DNA of 64,000 nt from Spirosoma aureum. GTDB taxonomy: Bacteria; Bacteroidota; Bacteroidia; Cytophagales; Spirosomataceae. Positions 26,032 to 35,439 of the stretch are shown here, one piece after another (positions within the stretch are counted from its first letter, which is position 1; each line of letters begins with the position of its first letter). The DNA is taken from NCBI RefSeq assembly GCF_011604685.1, contig NZ_CP050063.1, positions 5,416,501 to 5,480,500 on the forward strand, in the 5' to 3' direction. The notes under the pieces were generated by a model, which was not told the origin of the DNA, searched no databases, and saw only the letters and a program-made list of their open reading frames with translations. Both the position numbers and the translations under genes were made by a program.

Positions 26032-27654
26032 CTAGTTGTTTAGCGACAGAACCTGCCCATCGGCCAATAATTTGTCTTTCAATTCTTTCTGGTTCACCGC
26101 TTGAACCGTTACCCGTTTCTGGTTAGCTAACACAGCCGCTGTACCACAAGCCTGTCCTAACGCCATGAACGTAAACTCGATCCGAATAGCCCCGTAGGCA
26201 ATATGGCTCGACGATGGGCAGGATGCCGTTAGCAAATTTGTACACTCAGATGCTTTCGGTATCAGCGCCCGGTACGAAATACCAAACGGTTGCCAGGTAT
26301 TGTCTCTAAATACCGATCCCTCATTATAGGCATACCCGTCTTTCACGATTCGTCGAACGCTATGTACATCGGGAGGCCAATAAGCAACGGCAACTGGGTC
26401 TGAAACGGTCGGTGGATTGCCTTTTCTTACCTGATGTTCAGTAATCACATAGTCGGAAACCATTCGTCGGGCATCGCGCACGTAGAACTGACGTGGCCAG
26501 CCGCCGTTGTCGGTAAATTCGTCTTTACTAAGCCCCCACAATGCCCATTCTTTTTGCAAGTCAGGAGCCAGCCGACCAACTTCTTCGTCATTCGCCAGGA
26601 AATAAAATAACCCCTGGGTGAATTGCCTGTGCTGGGTAAACACAGCTTGTCGGGCTGCATAATTCCCACCGGGATAAGCCATATTCATGCCGTATAAATT
26701 ATGCGATAGATCGTGCCAGGCGCCCAAATCCGTTTTTCCATTAGGAATATCGACTCTCGGCCTATAGAGCTTACCCCCTGCTTTCAGGTAACGAAGGTAA
26801 ATCTCGTACTGCTCACGTTGGTAGACTTCCGGCTTCGGAAATGGGATTCGATTGGTGGGATTTTTGGTCAAACACATGCGAAAACAATACGCCTGGAGGT
26901 GCTGATCGCCTTCACCAGGCGTTCCGAGCGGTTCGTTTTGGATCGTCGGAATCACGCCACTCGTCGGATCACCCATAACCTGATACGGATCGACTTTAAC
27001 TAAAAACTGAGCATGATCCGTAATGGCTTGAATGCCATTTTTGGACTCCCCATACGTAGCATTTGATTCCCGACCAATAACCGTACTGATACCAGCAGCG
27101 TTCAGCAAATCACCTTCGATCGTGGCATCGATGAAGACTTTTGCCCGATATGTTTGCCCATTCTCTAGTTTGATCTGCTGAATAGCCGTTCCTTTTTTGA
27201 GAACCGCATTTTTCATCTCCAGCAATCGACTCCCATAGCGAACCTTAATCGGATACGATGCGACCCATTCGAGAATTACCCGTTCGGCTACGTGTGGCTC
27301 AAATCGCCAGATATCAGGTTTTTTAGAGCCATTTTGGAGAACTTGTTCAAATTCGCCGGAACGTCCATAGGCTTTGGCGATTCGTCGATAAAACTCAAGA
27401 GCGAGTCCGCCTACAGCCGGGCTGTTCTGGAATTCCTGATGGTTATCGATATCAGTACCTCCGAGTCCTTCAACCATAATGCCACCCAGATGTCGCCCAG
27501 GTTCCAGTAGCGCGACTGTCTGCCCCATTCGGGCAACCTGAATAGCCGCCATAACCCCAGCCGGCGTGCCACCGTACACAACTACATCATAAACGGGTTG
27601 GGCACACAGTACCCGAGGAATCAGAAATAAGAGTAAAATCAGGTAGTTTCTCAT
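26032..27654 (-). CDS. Secreted FAD-dependent oxidoreductase (FAD_oxidored family)
   Basis: A 540-residue protein with a signal peptide (residues 1-19, ending VLCAQ). The FAD-binding motif VVVYGGTPAGVMAAI is at about 25-38, with Glu51 ending the second strand. HLGGIMVEGLGGTD follows, and ASCPSSSHIAYGAIRIEFTF is near the C-terminus, features of the FAD_oxidored family (PF12831). Members are often found beside SusC/SusD genes and are sometimes labelled xanthan lyase; the substrate is not established. It starts 14 bp after susD, so it is the only enzyme gene of this operon. A role in oxidising a sugar acid or another imported compound is inferred. Confidence 0.82.
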   Translation of the reverse strand: MRNYLILLLFLIPRVLCAQPVYDVVVYGGTPAGVMAAIQVARMGQTVALLEPGRHLGGIMVEGLGGTDIDNHQEFQNSPAVGGLALEFYRRIAKAYGRSGEFEQVLQNGSKKPDIWRFEPHVAERVILEWVASYPIKVRYGSRLLEMKNAVLKKGTAIQQIKLENGQTYRAKVFIDATIEGDLLNAAGISTVIGRESNATYGESKNGIQAITDHAQFLVKVDPYQVMGDPTSGVIPTIQNEPLGTPGEGDQHLQAYCFRMCLTKNPTNRIPFPKPEVYQREQYEIYLRYLKAGGKLYRPRVDIPNGKTDLGAWHDLSHNLYGMNMAYPGGNYAARQAVFTQHRQFTQGLFYFLANDEEVGRLAPDLQKEWALWGLSKDEFTDNGGWPRQFYVRDARRMVSDYVITEHQVRKGNPPTVSDPVAVAYWPPDVHSVRRIVKDGYAYNEGSVFRDNTWQPFGISYRALIPKASECTNLLTASCPSSSHIAYGAIRIEFTFMALGQACGTAAVLANQKRVTVQAVNQKELKDKLLADGQVLSLNN

Positions 27655-27667
27655 TGCTGGTCAGGAA

Positions 27668-29131
27668 TCAATAACCCTCGTTCTGTTTTAAGGCCGGATT
27701 TGCGTCAATCTCCCGCTGGGGAATCGGCATCAGCGTATGATAAGTCTGTATGGTTGTCGCCCGGCCAAAACTGGTTTCGGCTTTCACCGCGCTCAATAGC
27801 CTGCCTGTTCGAACCAGATCAAACCAGCGCTGTCCTTCAAAACAGAGTTCAAGCCTACGCTCCAGCCATACTGCTTCTTTAAATGCCTGATACGTCAATC
27901 CCGAAAGTGGGTCCAGTCCGGCGCGGGCGCGTACTTTATTGATGGCTTCATAAGCCTGAGCGTTTGGGCCTTTGCCAGCTTCATTGAGAGCCTCGGCATA
28001 CATTAACAACACCTCGGCATACCGAAGAATCGGGGCACTCTTTCCTCCATTTCCAGCAACGGTAGACGTCAGGTCCGCCAGTTTCCAGAACGAAACTCCT
28101 TTGGCTGGATCAGTATCCGTCACCGATAAAGGTGTAGTCACTTTTGTAGTCGGATGCACAAAGGAAGTCAGAAACGAAACTGGCTTCCGTTTGTCATTCG
28201 CCGGGTAGCTATTAAACAGGCTTTGGCTAACCCGAAAAATACCGCTTCCGTTTCCCGGAACTATGGGTGCTCCCCGAGGAGCATAGCCAGTTGTAAAGTT
28301 ATTTCCTGCTAAGTCGGTGATATAGAGCACCTCAAATAACGATTCCTTTCCACCCCGATTAGCCAGGCTGAACACATCCGAATAATTGTCCCACAGGCTA
28401 TACAGTCCCAAATCCATAGCCTCTTTTGCTTTAGCAGCCGCCAGCGCCCAATAGGGCGAAGCGGCATCGGTACCCGCCCAGGTCAGGTATACTTTCGCAA
28501 GGAGCCCTTTAGCAGCTCCCTGGGTTGCTTTGCCGACATCGGCTCCTGTATAGATTTTAGGCAATACCGTTTCGGCCTCTTTCAAATCCGTTTCAATCTG
28601 TTTATAAACCTCATCTTTGGTGGCACGAGCGATAGTTGCCTCCGCCAGGCTGGTTGTTTCGTTCAGCACAAGGGGCACTCCGCCAAAGCACTGAACCAGC
28701 GTAAAGTAGTGCATAGCCCGGAGGAATTTAGCTTCGCCAACATATCCCTTTTTGGTCGTCTCATCCATGCTGATTGGAGGTATCCGATTCAAAATGATAT
28801 TCGAACGCTGAATACCCGTGTAGGCATTCGACCATATAGCCCCCGGAAACGTATTGGTCGGTACCAGGTTATAATTCCACAAGGCCACTCGGTCGGCATT
28901 GCCCGTCAGAAATGGGATACCATCGTCGGCAGCCACAACATTGGGCGTCATCAGCACTTCGTCTCTGTACATCGAGCGGAGCATACTGTACATGGACACA
29001 ACGGCGGCTTTGGCGTCGGAAGGGGTTTGGTAATAGGTTCCGACCGAAACATTGCTTTTAGAAGCTAAATCGAGATCCGGGACACAGCCGCTCAGGATCA
29101 TGAATACGGAAAAGATGCTATATTTTTTCAC
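27668..29131 (-). CDS. SusD/RagB family lipoprotein (second locus)
   Basis: A 487-residue SusD-like protein with a clear lipobox (MILSGC). The SusD signature GEAKFLRAMHYFTLVQCFGG and the C-terminal WLERRLELCFEGQRWFDLVR with PIPQREIDANPALKQN are typical. It pairs with the SusC whose gene ends 21 bp upstream. The ligand is unknown; no glycoside hydrolase or lyase gene is in the operon, so the ligand may not be a polysaccharide. Confidence 0.93.
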   Translation of the reverse strand: MKKYSIFSVFMILSGCVPDLDLASKSNVSVGTYYQTPSDAKAAVVSMYSMLRSMYRDEVLMTPNVVAADDGIPFLTGNADRVALWNYNLVPTNTFPGAIWSNAYTGIQRSNIILNRIPPISMDETTKKGYVGEAKFLRAMHYFTLVQCFGGVPLVLNETTSLAEATIARATKDEVYKQIETDLKEAETVLPKIYTGADVGKATQGAAKGLLAKVYLTWAGTDAASPYWALAAAKAKEAMDLGLYSLWDNYSDVFSLANRGGKESLFEVLYITDLAGNNFTTGYAPRGAPIVPGNGSGIFRVSQSLFNSYPANDKRKPVSFLTSFVHPTTKVTTPLSVTDTDPAKGVSFWKLADLTSTVAGNGGKSAPILRYAEVLLMYAEALNEAGKGPNAQAYEAINKVRARAGLDPLSGLTYQAFKEAVWLERRLELCFEGQRWFDLVRTGRLLSAVKAETSFGRATTIQTYHTLMPIPQREIDANPALKQNEGY

Positions 29132-29151
29132 GGAATGTCGGAGTTAAGCGG

Positions 29152-32100
29152 TTAGAATTTCACGTTGAGGCCAGCCAGAAAGGTTTTAGCCGTCGGATAA
29201 CTTCCATAATCTATCCCCTGACTAATGGGACTTCCACCGGCAAAGTTGACCTCAGGATCGTAGCCTTTGAAGTTGGTGATCGTCAGCCAGTTTTGGGCCG
29301 ACACATAGATTTTCAACTGCTGAAGCGCCAGCTTTTTCGATACAGCCTGCGGTAAGGTATAGCCCAGCGAAATGTTTTTCAGGCGCAGGTAGGAACCATC
29401 TTCGATGTGGAAGGTGGACAAAATACGCTGTCCACCCGCTGAGTTTGCCCTTGGAATGTCGGTGTTGGTATTGGTAGGCGTCCAACGGTTGAGTACGTCT
29501 TTCGACTGATTGTTGTTGCCATTCAGGTTATACAACCCGAAGCGCCCGAAATTCAGAATACTATTCCCTGAACTGCCTTGTAAAAAGAGGGTCAGATCGA
29601 AGCCTTTGTATGTAAACGTATTGTTGAATCCGCCAAAGAATTTGGGATTGCCATTCCCAATGATGGTGCGATCCAGATCATTGATTATGCCATCCCCATT
29701 CAGGTCTTTGTATTTCAAATCACCGGGCTTTTCGGTTTTCTGAGCGGATGCGTTTACTTCTTCCTGCGTCTGAAAAAGACCATCGGTGACGCGTCCGTAA
29801 AAGTTTCCCAGCGGCTCCCCGACTTTCAGTAAAGCGGTGTTGAAAACTTGCAGGTGGCCGCTTCCTGTACCCGCTGTAAACTCCGGCCGGCCATCCAGCG
29901 TCAGTATTTTATTTTGGTTGAACGAAATATTGAAATCGCTATTCCACTTAAAGTCTTTTGTATCGATGTTTACGGTCGACAGCGCAAACTCCCAGCCCTG
30001 ATTTGACACTTTGCCAATGTTCTGTTGTATGGAGCTATAACCCGTTGTTTGCGGTACATTAACTGAGAACAACAAATCGGAGGTTATTTTCTGGTAGTAG
30101 TCTGTCGTCAATCGGATTCGGTTGTTGAACAAACCGATGTCCAGACCCGCATCAAACTGCGTACTTTTCTCCCATCGTAAATCGTAATTACTAATCGTAG
30201 CGGGTACGCCCCCTGACTGAATCGTGGGGGTCGCTCCACCCAATACACCCTGGGTAATGACGATATTCGACAGATACGAATAATCACCTATGCCCTGATT
30301 ACCCGCGACGCCATAACTCAGTCGCAATTTTAAATCGGATAATGACTTGTGGTTTTGTAGAAACTTCTCGTTAATCACTCGCCAGGCGAAGGCTCCAGAC
30401 GGAAAGAAGCCATACTTATTATTGGGGCCAAACCGCGACGATCCATCCCGACGAGCGGTTAAGGTCAGTAAAAAACGACTATCGAATCCGTAATTTATCC
30501 GGGCCAGATACGAAATCAATGCCCAATCGGCGGCTCCCGATCCTGGATTTTGCAAGGTGGCTCCGGCTCCCAGGTTGTTGTATAGCGCAAAATCATCGTT
30601 GAAATTGATGGCGTTGGCCGTTACGGTTTCGATGTTGTACGCTTGTGACGTATAGCCCAGTAATGCCGTCAGATTGTGCTTTGTGGCAAAAGTTCGATTA
30701 TAGGTCAGTGTATTTTCATTCAGGTAATTGATGTTCAATGCACTGGCCACTGAAGCCGATCCGTTGGTACTGGCTCCCAGTTGAATAAGGCGGGTAGCGT
30801 AGTTGTTTTGCTTAGTCGATAGTAAATCAGCGCCCCAGGTCGTGCGGAAAGTGAGGTGCGGACCTATCTTGAAATCAGCGTAAAAATTAGTCAACAACCG
30901 AAGCGTATAATACAGATTCGTCACTTCTTTAGCCAACCCGACAGGATTGTCGACCAGGCTACCGTTCAGCGTACTTTGATCGCGGTAATAAATGCCCGGC
31001 GATGCATAAATGGGGAAAACGGGGGCATAGTTCAGGGCGGCATTGGTAACTCCACCAGCTGCCCCGCCGTCGGTGGCTGTGCGGCTACTGTTCGAGCGGG
31101 TGTGTGCGCCCTGCATCGATAGGCCAATGGTCAGCCAGGGTTTTACTTCCCGATCCAGATTAGCCCGCAGAGAAAACCGTTTGAAATAGGAGTTCAGAAT
31201 AATCCCCTGCTGATCATAGTAGTTCCCGGAGATGGCATACCGGGTTTTGGCCTCTCCACCCGTAAAGGATAGCTGGTAATTTTGAATAGGCGCCGTTCGA
31301 AAAACCTCATCCTGCCAATCGGTACCTTCCCCTAGTGATTCGGGTAGCGGACGGGCAGCTGTCGAGCCGTCGAAATAAGCCGCTCCACCCCCATTGATTC
31401 GGGCTTCGTTAATGAATGTGGCATACTCACGGGCATTCAGTAAAGGAATTTTATGCCGGACTGACTGAACGCCATAGTATGACTCAAAATTGATACTCGA
31501 CTGGCCAGCTTTTCCCCGTTTAGTCGTTACCAGCACAACGCCATTGGACCCTCTCGAACCATAAATGGCTGTTGCTGAAGCATCTTTCAGGATTTCAATC
31601 GACTCTATATCGTTTGGGTTGATCGAGTTAAGATCGCCCGTAGGAAATCCATCGATTACGTACAAGGGATCATTTCCCGCATTGACGGAACCCGTCCCTC
31701 TGATTCGGATCGTCGTCGAGCCGCCCGGCGCAGCCGAGTTCGAGGTTACCTGTACGCCCGCTATCCGGCCCTGCATGGCCCGATCAAGGGAAACGATGGG
31801 CGTAGCCTTGATCATTGATTCATCAATTCTAGCCACCGAACCCGTCAAATCGCTTTTCTTCACCATACCATAGCCCACCACCACCACTTCGTCCAGCGAC
31901 TTATTATCAGTCGCCAGTTGAATATCTAAAGTGGTGCGATTTCCAATCGTTATTTCCTGGCTCTTATAGCCGACAAAGGAAAAAATCAGTACAGCCGCAG
32001 ATACATTATCGGGTATTGTGAGTTGGTATATTCCCCTGGCATCGGTAGTGGTACCACGCGTCGTGTTTTTAACCACTACGCTCACTCCAGGCAGCGATCC

Positions 32101-32568
32101 CCCATTTTCATCACTAACCGTACCGGTTACAGTCTGATCGGCAGATTGATCCACACTAAACGTTTCGGGTTTAATCAGGTCAGACTGACTAATGCCTGAA
32201 GAAGCAGGAATTCGCTTGAGAAGTATCTGATTACCAACCACTTCATAGGAAATTTTCAGTGGCAGCAACAGTGTATTTAAAATATCGGCGAGCCGTTTGT
32301 CCCGAAAATCCAATGACACTTTTCGATAGGACTGAATCAGCTCAGGACTATAAATAAAGCGAACACCAGCGGCTTTTTCTACTCGGTCGAGGACTACTTT
32401 TACTGCCTGATCCCTGCACTGAAGGGTCACACTCCGGTTGAGAACTTCCTGCGCCTGGCCATCATGAGCCAGCGCAATGCTGACGACAAAAACGCACAGA
32501 ATAAATTGAAGAAGCCCGATTCTCATAATTCTTCGCAGAAGTAAAGGCGAGGGTATAATAAATTTCAT
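29152..32568 (-). CDS. SusC/RagA TonB-dependent transporter with STN domain (second locus)
   Basis: A 1138-residue transporter. Signal peptide ending DGQAQE; STN domain (about 45-115, SVTLQCRDQAVKVVLDRVEK); carboxypeptidase-like domain (VTGTVSDENGGSLPGVSVVV); VVVVGYGMVKKSDLTGS; plug ending IYGSRGSNGVVLVTTKRG; barrel ending GLNVKF. The STN domain again fits signalling to the FecR protein encoded 188 bp upstream. The A-rich stretch before its ATG resembles that before the pectin-locus susC. Confidence 0.94.
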   Translation of the reverse strand: MKFIIPSPLLLRRIMRIGLLQFILCVFVVSIALAHDGQAQEVLNRSVTLQCRDQAVKVVLDRVEKAAGVRFIYSPELIQSYRKVSLDFRDKRLADILNTLLLPLKISYEVVGNQILLKRIPASSGISQSDLIKPETFSVDQSADQTVTGTVSDENGGSLPGVSVVVKNTTRGTTTDARGIYQLTIPDNVSAAVLIFSFVGYKSQEITIGNRTTLDIQLATDNKSLDEVVVVGYGMVKKSDLTGSVARIDESMIKATPIVSLDRAMQGRIAGVQVTSNSAAPGGSTTIRIRGTGSVNAGNDPLYVIDGFPTGDLNSINPNDIESIEILKDASATAIYGSRGSNGVVLVTTKRGKAGQSSINFESYYGVQSVRHKIPLLNAREYATFINEARINGGGAAYFDGSTAARPLPESLGEGTDWQDEVFRTAPIQNYQLSFTGGEAKTRYAISGNYYDQQGIILNSYFKRFSLRANLDREVKPWLTIGLSMQGAHTRSNSSRTATDGGAAGGVTNAALNYAPVFPIYASPGIYYRDQSTLNGSLVDNPVGLAKEVTNLYYTLRLLTNFYADFKIGPHLTFRTTWGADLLSTKQNNYATRLIQLGASTNGSASVASALNINYLNENTLTYNRTFATKHNLTALLGYTSQAYNIETVTANAINFNDDFALYNNLGAGATLQNPGSGAADWALISYLARINYGFDSRFLLTLTARRDGSSRFGPNNKYGFFPSGAFAWRVINEKFLQNHKSLSDLKLRLSYGVAGNQGIGDYSYLSNIVITQGVLGGATPTIQSGGVPATISNYDLRWEKSTQFDAGLDIGLFNNRIRLTTDYYQKITSDLLFSVNVPQTTGYSSIQQNIGKVSNQGWEFALSTVNIDTKDFKWNSDFNISFNQNKILTLDGRPEFTAGTGSGHLQVFNTALLKVGEPLGNFYGRVTDGLFQTQEEVNASAQKTEKPGDLKYKDLNGDGIINDLDRTIIGNGNPKFFGGFNNTFTYKGFDLTLFLQGSSGNSILNFGRFGLYNLNGNNNQSKDVLNRWTPTNTNTDIPRANSAGGQRILSTFHIEDGSYLRLKNISLGYTLPQAVSKKLALQQLKIYVSAQNWLTITNFKGYDPEVNFAGGSPISQGIDYGSYPTAKTFLAGLNVKF

Positions 32569-32670
32569 ACTTTTGAATGTTTGCTAGTTGGGAAAAATTG
32601 GCAAAACAGATCCCTTCATCCTTTTCAGGACGTTCGTTTAGCCACGATATAAAAGGGATTTAACTTCAGG

Positions 32671-32705
32671 GGTGAACGATGCTGGAACATCGTTCACCTT
32701 TTTTT
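32671..32705 (+). terminator. Antisense-strand terminator between fecR and susC (second locus)
   Basis: A perfect 11-bp stem, GGTGAACGATG at 32671-32681 with 32688-32698, has a 6-nt loop and is followed by seven T on the plus strand. Read in the fecR-to-susC direction it has an A-run before it and no T-run after it, so it is built as a terminator for rightward transcripts. A perfect -7 box on the plus strand (TACTTTTG, 32568-32575) lies about 100 bp to its left. Confidence 0.65.
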
Positions 32706-32756
32706 ATCTCTGCATTAATTCATGGTTAGTGAGGGTTAAAGGGTAAAAAGTTAGGA

Positions 32757-33872
32757 TTATTGGCAGGATTTGCCCGACACAATGATTCGGCCTTCCTTAA
32801 GTTCATAGGATGCCTCCAGCACCTTACAAATCCACGTTAGTTTCTGCATAAGTGGATCATCGCCCAGGGTTGCGGTGATGCTACAGTGCGCCATTACATC
32901 CGCATCGAAGACAATATCAACATCATACGCCTTTTCAAGATCGGCAAATACGGTCGCGATGGGCGTCTCCTGATAGATAAATAGCTGCTTTTCAATCGGA
33001 ATGTTCAGTAAGGTCGGTTTCTCAACCAGGGCACGGGTCAGGCGACTTTCTTTTCGTTCATAGGTTACCTGTTCATTTGGCGAGAGTACCAGCCCCGTCA
33101 GCGTTCGACTGTCCTCTAAGTGTGTGAACTGGCGGTCTGACTGCGTAAACACAGATACTTTCCCGGTTTTTACGACTACCGTAATAGCCGAGTCATTGGC
33201 GTAGGCTTTCACACCAAAACTGGTTCCCAGCACCTTGGTGACCAGTTCATCTGCATAGACCAGAAAGGGCTGTGTAGGATTTTTCATTACTTCAAAGAAC
33301 GCTTCGCCTGTCAGGTAGACCTCCCGTTTATCCAGCCTGAATTTCTGAGGAAAACTGATCCGGCTGTTCTTCTGAAGCAATACCGAACTCCCATCTGGCA
33401 ATTGTACGTGTTGAATTGGCCGAGAATCATTCCTAACCTCAATCATCAATCTGCCCGTATGATTTACCTGGGCTACTTTTTGGTCATAAATCGAACGGGG
33501 TGTTCGGGTCGTAAAGGTCCACCAACCCAGTCCGATTATGAGGAGCACACTGGCAGCTATGGCCCACCATCGTTGATATAAAGGGCGAATAATAACCGGA
33601 CGTTGCCATTGGGGTTGGGCTATCTCCTGCCGTTTAGCCTCCTGAAGCGCCCGCTCAACTGACCGCTTGATGTGCGTGTCCGAAACTGGTATGGGCTTCC
33701 CCTCCATTGCTTTTACCAGACTACGGGCCTGGTCAAGCGTTTCCCGGCGCGCCAGATTATCGGCTGCCCAGTTGTTCCAGTAGTCCTCCAAGTCATCAGC
33801 ATTACCGGTTGCCCAGGCAATAAAGCGAGGGTCTTCCAGCAGCTCGTGCAAGGCATCGGTACGATTACTCAT
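32757..33872 (-). CDS. FecR-type anti-sigma factor (second locus)
   Basis: A 371-residue membrane anti-sigma factor. N-terminal cytoplasmic part (residues 1-100), membrane span (WWAIAASVLLIIGLGWW), FecR domain (LPDGSSVLLQKNSRISFPQK, YLTGEAFFEVMKNPTQPFLV, VLGTSFGVKAY) and a DUF4974-like C-terminus (YQETPIATVFADLEKAYDV). It controls the sigma factor encoded 76 bp upstream and should sense the SusC of the same locus. Confidence 0.93.
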   Translation of the reverse strand: MSNRTDALHELLEDPRFIAWATGNADDLEDYWNNWAADNLARRETLDQARSLVKAMEGKPIPVSDTHIKRSVERALQEAKRQEIAQPQWQRPVIIRPLYQRWWAIAASVLLIIGLGWWTFTTRTPRSIYDQKVAQVNHTGRLMIEVRNDSRPIQHVQLPDGSSVLLQKNSRISFPQKFRLDKREVYLTGEAFFEVMKNPTQPFLVYADELVTKVLGTSFGVKAYANDSAITVVVKTGKVSVFTQSDRQFTHLEDSRTLTGLVLSPNEQVTYERKESRLTRALVEKPTLLNIPIEKQLFIYQETPIATVFADLEKAYDVDIVFDADVMAHCSITATLGDDPLMQKLTWICKVLEASYELKEGRIIVSGKSCQ

Positions 33873-33947
33873 AGAATAGATAGAACACTTCCGGTGCTAT
33901 TATCCCTGAAGCTGGCTGCAGATACTCAGTAGAAGACATTTTTTTTA

Positions 33948-34619
33948 CTACTTATATAAAAATAGCAGACCAATCAGCAGAATCGAAGGCCAGTTTTCGC
34001 GAAGCCTGGTTAAAGCCCGCTGTAGTATATTACTGACTGACTGGGGTTTAATATCTAAGAGAGAAGCAATTTCTTCTGGCCGAAGACCCTGATAATAGCG
34101 GAGGTAAATGACTTCTTTTTGCCTGGCTGGCAATTGGGCAAGTGCCGCTTCAACAGTACGTTCCAGCAGATTATGGGTTTCCTGCTGGATGTAGTTCTGC
34201 TCGATTGAGAAGTCAAATGAGATTGCATCTGCCTGTCCATCGAGCAGTTGTTCGTACGCCCGTCTTTTTAAGGCTTTGATTAACTGATGACGAAACGCTT
34301 TCAGTAGGTAAAATGTAACGGACGGAGTATCGTTTAGAGTGGCCCTGTGAAGCCATAAATGAATTAGCAACTCCTGAAGGGCATCTTCAACGAATTGGGT
34401 ATTAGACGAAAACTTCTGCCCGTAATGCAATAACTTACGGTAATGTCGATTAGCCAGTATAGAAAATGCCTCTTCGTCGCCGTGTCGGAAACGATGCCAA
34501 AGTTCCTGTTCTTCGACGAGAGACGTTGATGACTGTGCCAATTCGTACGGTAGCTTATCAAACGTGTTTTTATTTACAAAGCAACAATTATTAACCGAAT
34601 AATTAAATGTATATGGCAC
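33948..34619 (-). CDS. ECF sigma-70 factor (second locus), non-ATG start
   Basis: A sigma factor of up to 223 residues. Region 2 includes QFVEDALQELLIHLWLHR, and region 4 reads LPARQKEVIYLRYYQGLRPEEIASLLDIKPQSVSNILQRALTRL in consecutive segments; the tail is hydrophobic (ILLIGLLFLY). No ATG exists in the first 60 codons. The reading shown begins at GTG 34619; a TTG at 34541 would give an N-terminus closer in length to the other sigma factor in this window. It is paired with the FecR gene that follows. Confidence 0.9.
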   Translation of the reverse strand: MPYTFNYSVNNCCFVNKNTFDKLPYELAQSSTSLVEEQELWHRFRHGDEEAFSILANRHYRKLLHYGQKFSSNTQFVEDALQELLIHLWLHRATLNDTPSVTFYLLKAFRHQLIKALKRRAYEQLLDGQADAISFDFSIEQNYIQQETHNLLERTVEAALAQLPARQKEVIYLRYYQGLRPEEIASLLDIKPQSVSNILQRALTRLRENWPSILLIGLLFLYK

Positions 34620-34733
34620 ATATGGACTTTATAAGACTGAAAAAGAAGGGGATGACCCACCCTTATAGCTCATGTTTGTAAAAATGAATGTTCGCTTCTG
34701 ATTTTATAAGCAGTAGGACTAAGCCAATAGTTT

Positions 34734-34782
34734 GCATCACATCGATACTACCCTGTAATCGTGAATAATATCGATGTGATGC
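34734..34782. other. Long-loop inverted repeat downstream of peptide copy A
   Basis: A perfect 14-bp inverted repeat, GCATCACATCGATA (34734-34747) with 34769-34782, around a 21-nt loop. It lies in the 291-bp gap between the sigma gene start and the peptide pseudogene. The geometry (14-bp arms, 21-nt loop) equals that of the repeat at 37099-37147, although the sequences are unrelated. It may be a regulatory or recombination site. Confidence 0.5.
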
Positions 34783-34862
34783 CTATAACCAAAGACACCA
34801 TAAATCCCAGTAGTCCTTCAGCGTTTACAGGGTATACACAATTCTAGGCAGCCTATCAATCA

Positions 34863-34891
34863 GAAACGCCCGACCAATGGCCAGGCGTTTC
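34863..34891. terminator. Hairpin at end of peptide copy A
   Basis: The stem GAAACGCC (34863-34870) pairs with GGCGTTTC (34884-34891), with a 13-nt loop that can pair further. It lies about 20 bp after the end of the peptide frame on the minus strand. T-rich sequence follows only on the plus side, so the direction of termination is unclear. Confidence 0.4.
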
Positions 34892-34910
34892 GTTTCTATA
34901 CCTCATCAAT

Positions 34911-35102
34911 TCAAAACTTTAGTCGAATCTCAGCAAGCTTGCTTTCCTTAAGAGGGTATGTCTTTATTTTGATTAGCCCCCCTCCCTGACCTACTTCTTT
35001 AGTTCCATTTCCCTGCGATGAGTAGGTATCTTTGTTAATATTGAGTTGCTGCACTTCAGGTTTTACCCAAACTTTCTTTTCAATTTTTTTAGATGTATCC
35101 AT
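34911..35102 (-). pseudogene. Small RiPP-precursor-like peptide, copy A, frameshifted
   Basis: A 63-codon frame whose first 42 codons match the peptide of 37229-37381: KKVWVKPEVQQLNI, then DTYSSQGNGTKEVGQGGG. At the six-G run (plus-strand C at 34977-34982) one base is missing relative to copy B, and the frame runs on into unrelated residues to 34911. Restoring one base gives the same ending as copy B (ANQNKDIPS and a stop at 34948). Differences between the copies after the run are mostly silent in the copy-B frame and all change residues in the copy-A frame, so copy B shows the ancestral frame. The KKxWxKPxVxxLNI opening looks like the leader of some small modified peptides; no modifying enzyme is nearby. 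Confidence 0.65.
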
Positions 35103-35240
35103 TACTGTTCCTATGAAGATTTAGTGAAGTTATTTATTTTATTAGTCTAAAGCTTTTATTCACAAACAATTACCTATATTTATTTAATTTAGAAAGAATA
35201 TACCTTATTATTTTCTTCTTTTCTACTTGCTAATTATTCT

Positions 35241-35430
35241 GAAAATCCTTTCCGATTTTTTATCCATGACTCTGTTGTGGTTGGCCTAACCTAATAAACA
35301 TCCACCCAAAGTTGGGTTACCTAGGGCACAACCTCCATTTGTTCAGTCGAACTCATTATTACAACCCGAATTGATTGGTAGGATGAACCAGTTTGTTTCA
35401 GTTGGCGGAGGAAGTCGATGTTGTCTGCTC
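35241..35430 (-). pseudogene. Remnant of a response regulator gene, paralogue of 37509-37928
   Basis: The minus strand encodes DNIDFLRQLKQTGSSYQSI, VVIMSSTEQMEVV and PTTTESWIKN in one frame, matching the C-terminal half of the intact regulator (DSIDFLRLLKQPGSVYQSI, VVMMSSTERMED, PTTTETWIKN). Two in-frame TAG stops lie at 35321-35323 and 35291-35293. The N-terminal half is missing: the match ends at 35430, ten bases from the stop of the cation transporter gene. It precedes peptide copy A just as the intact regulator precedes peptide copy B, so the two-gene module was duplicated and this copy has decayed. Confidence 0.85.
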
Positions 35431-35439
35431 TCAATAAGA

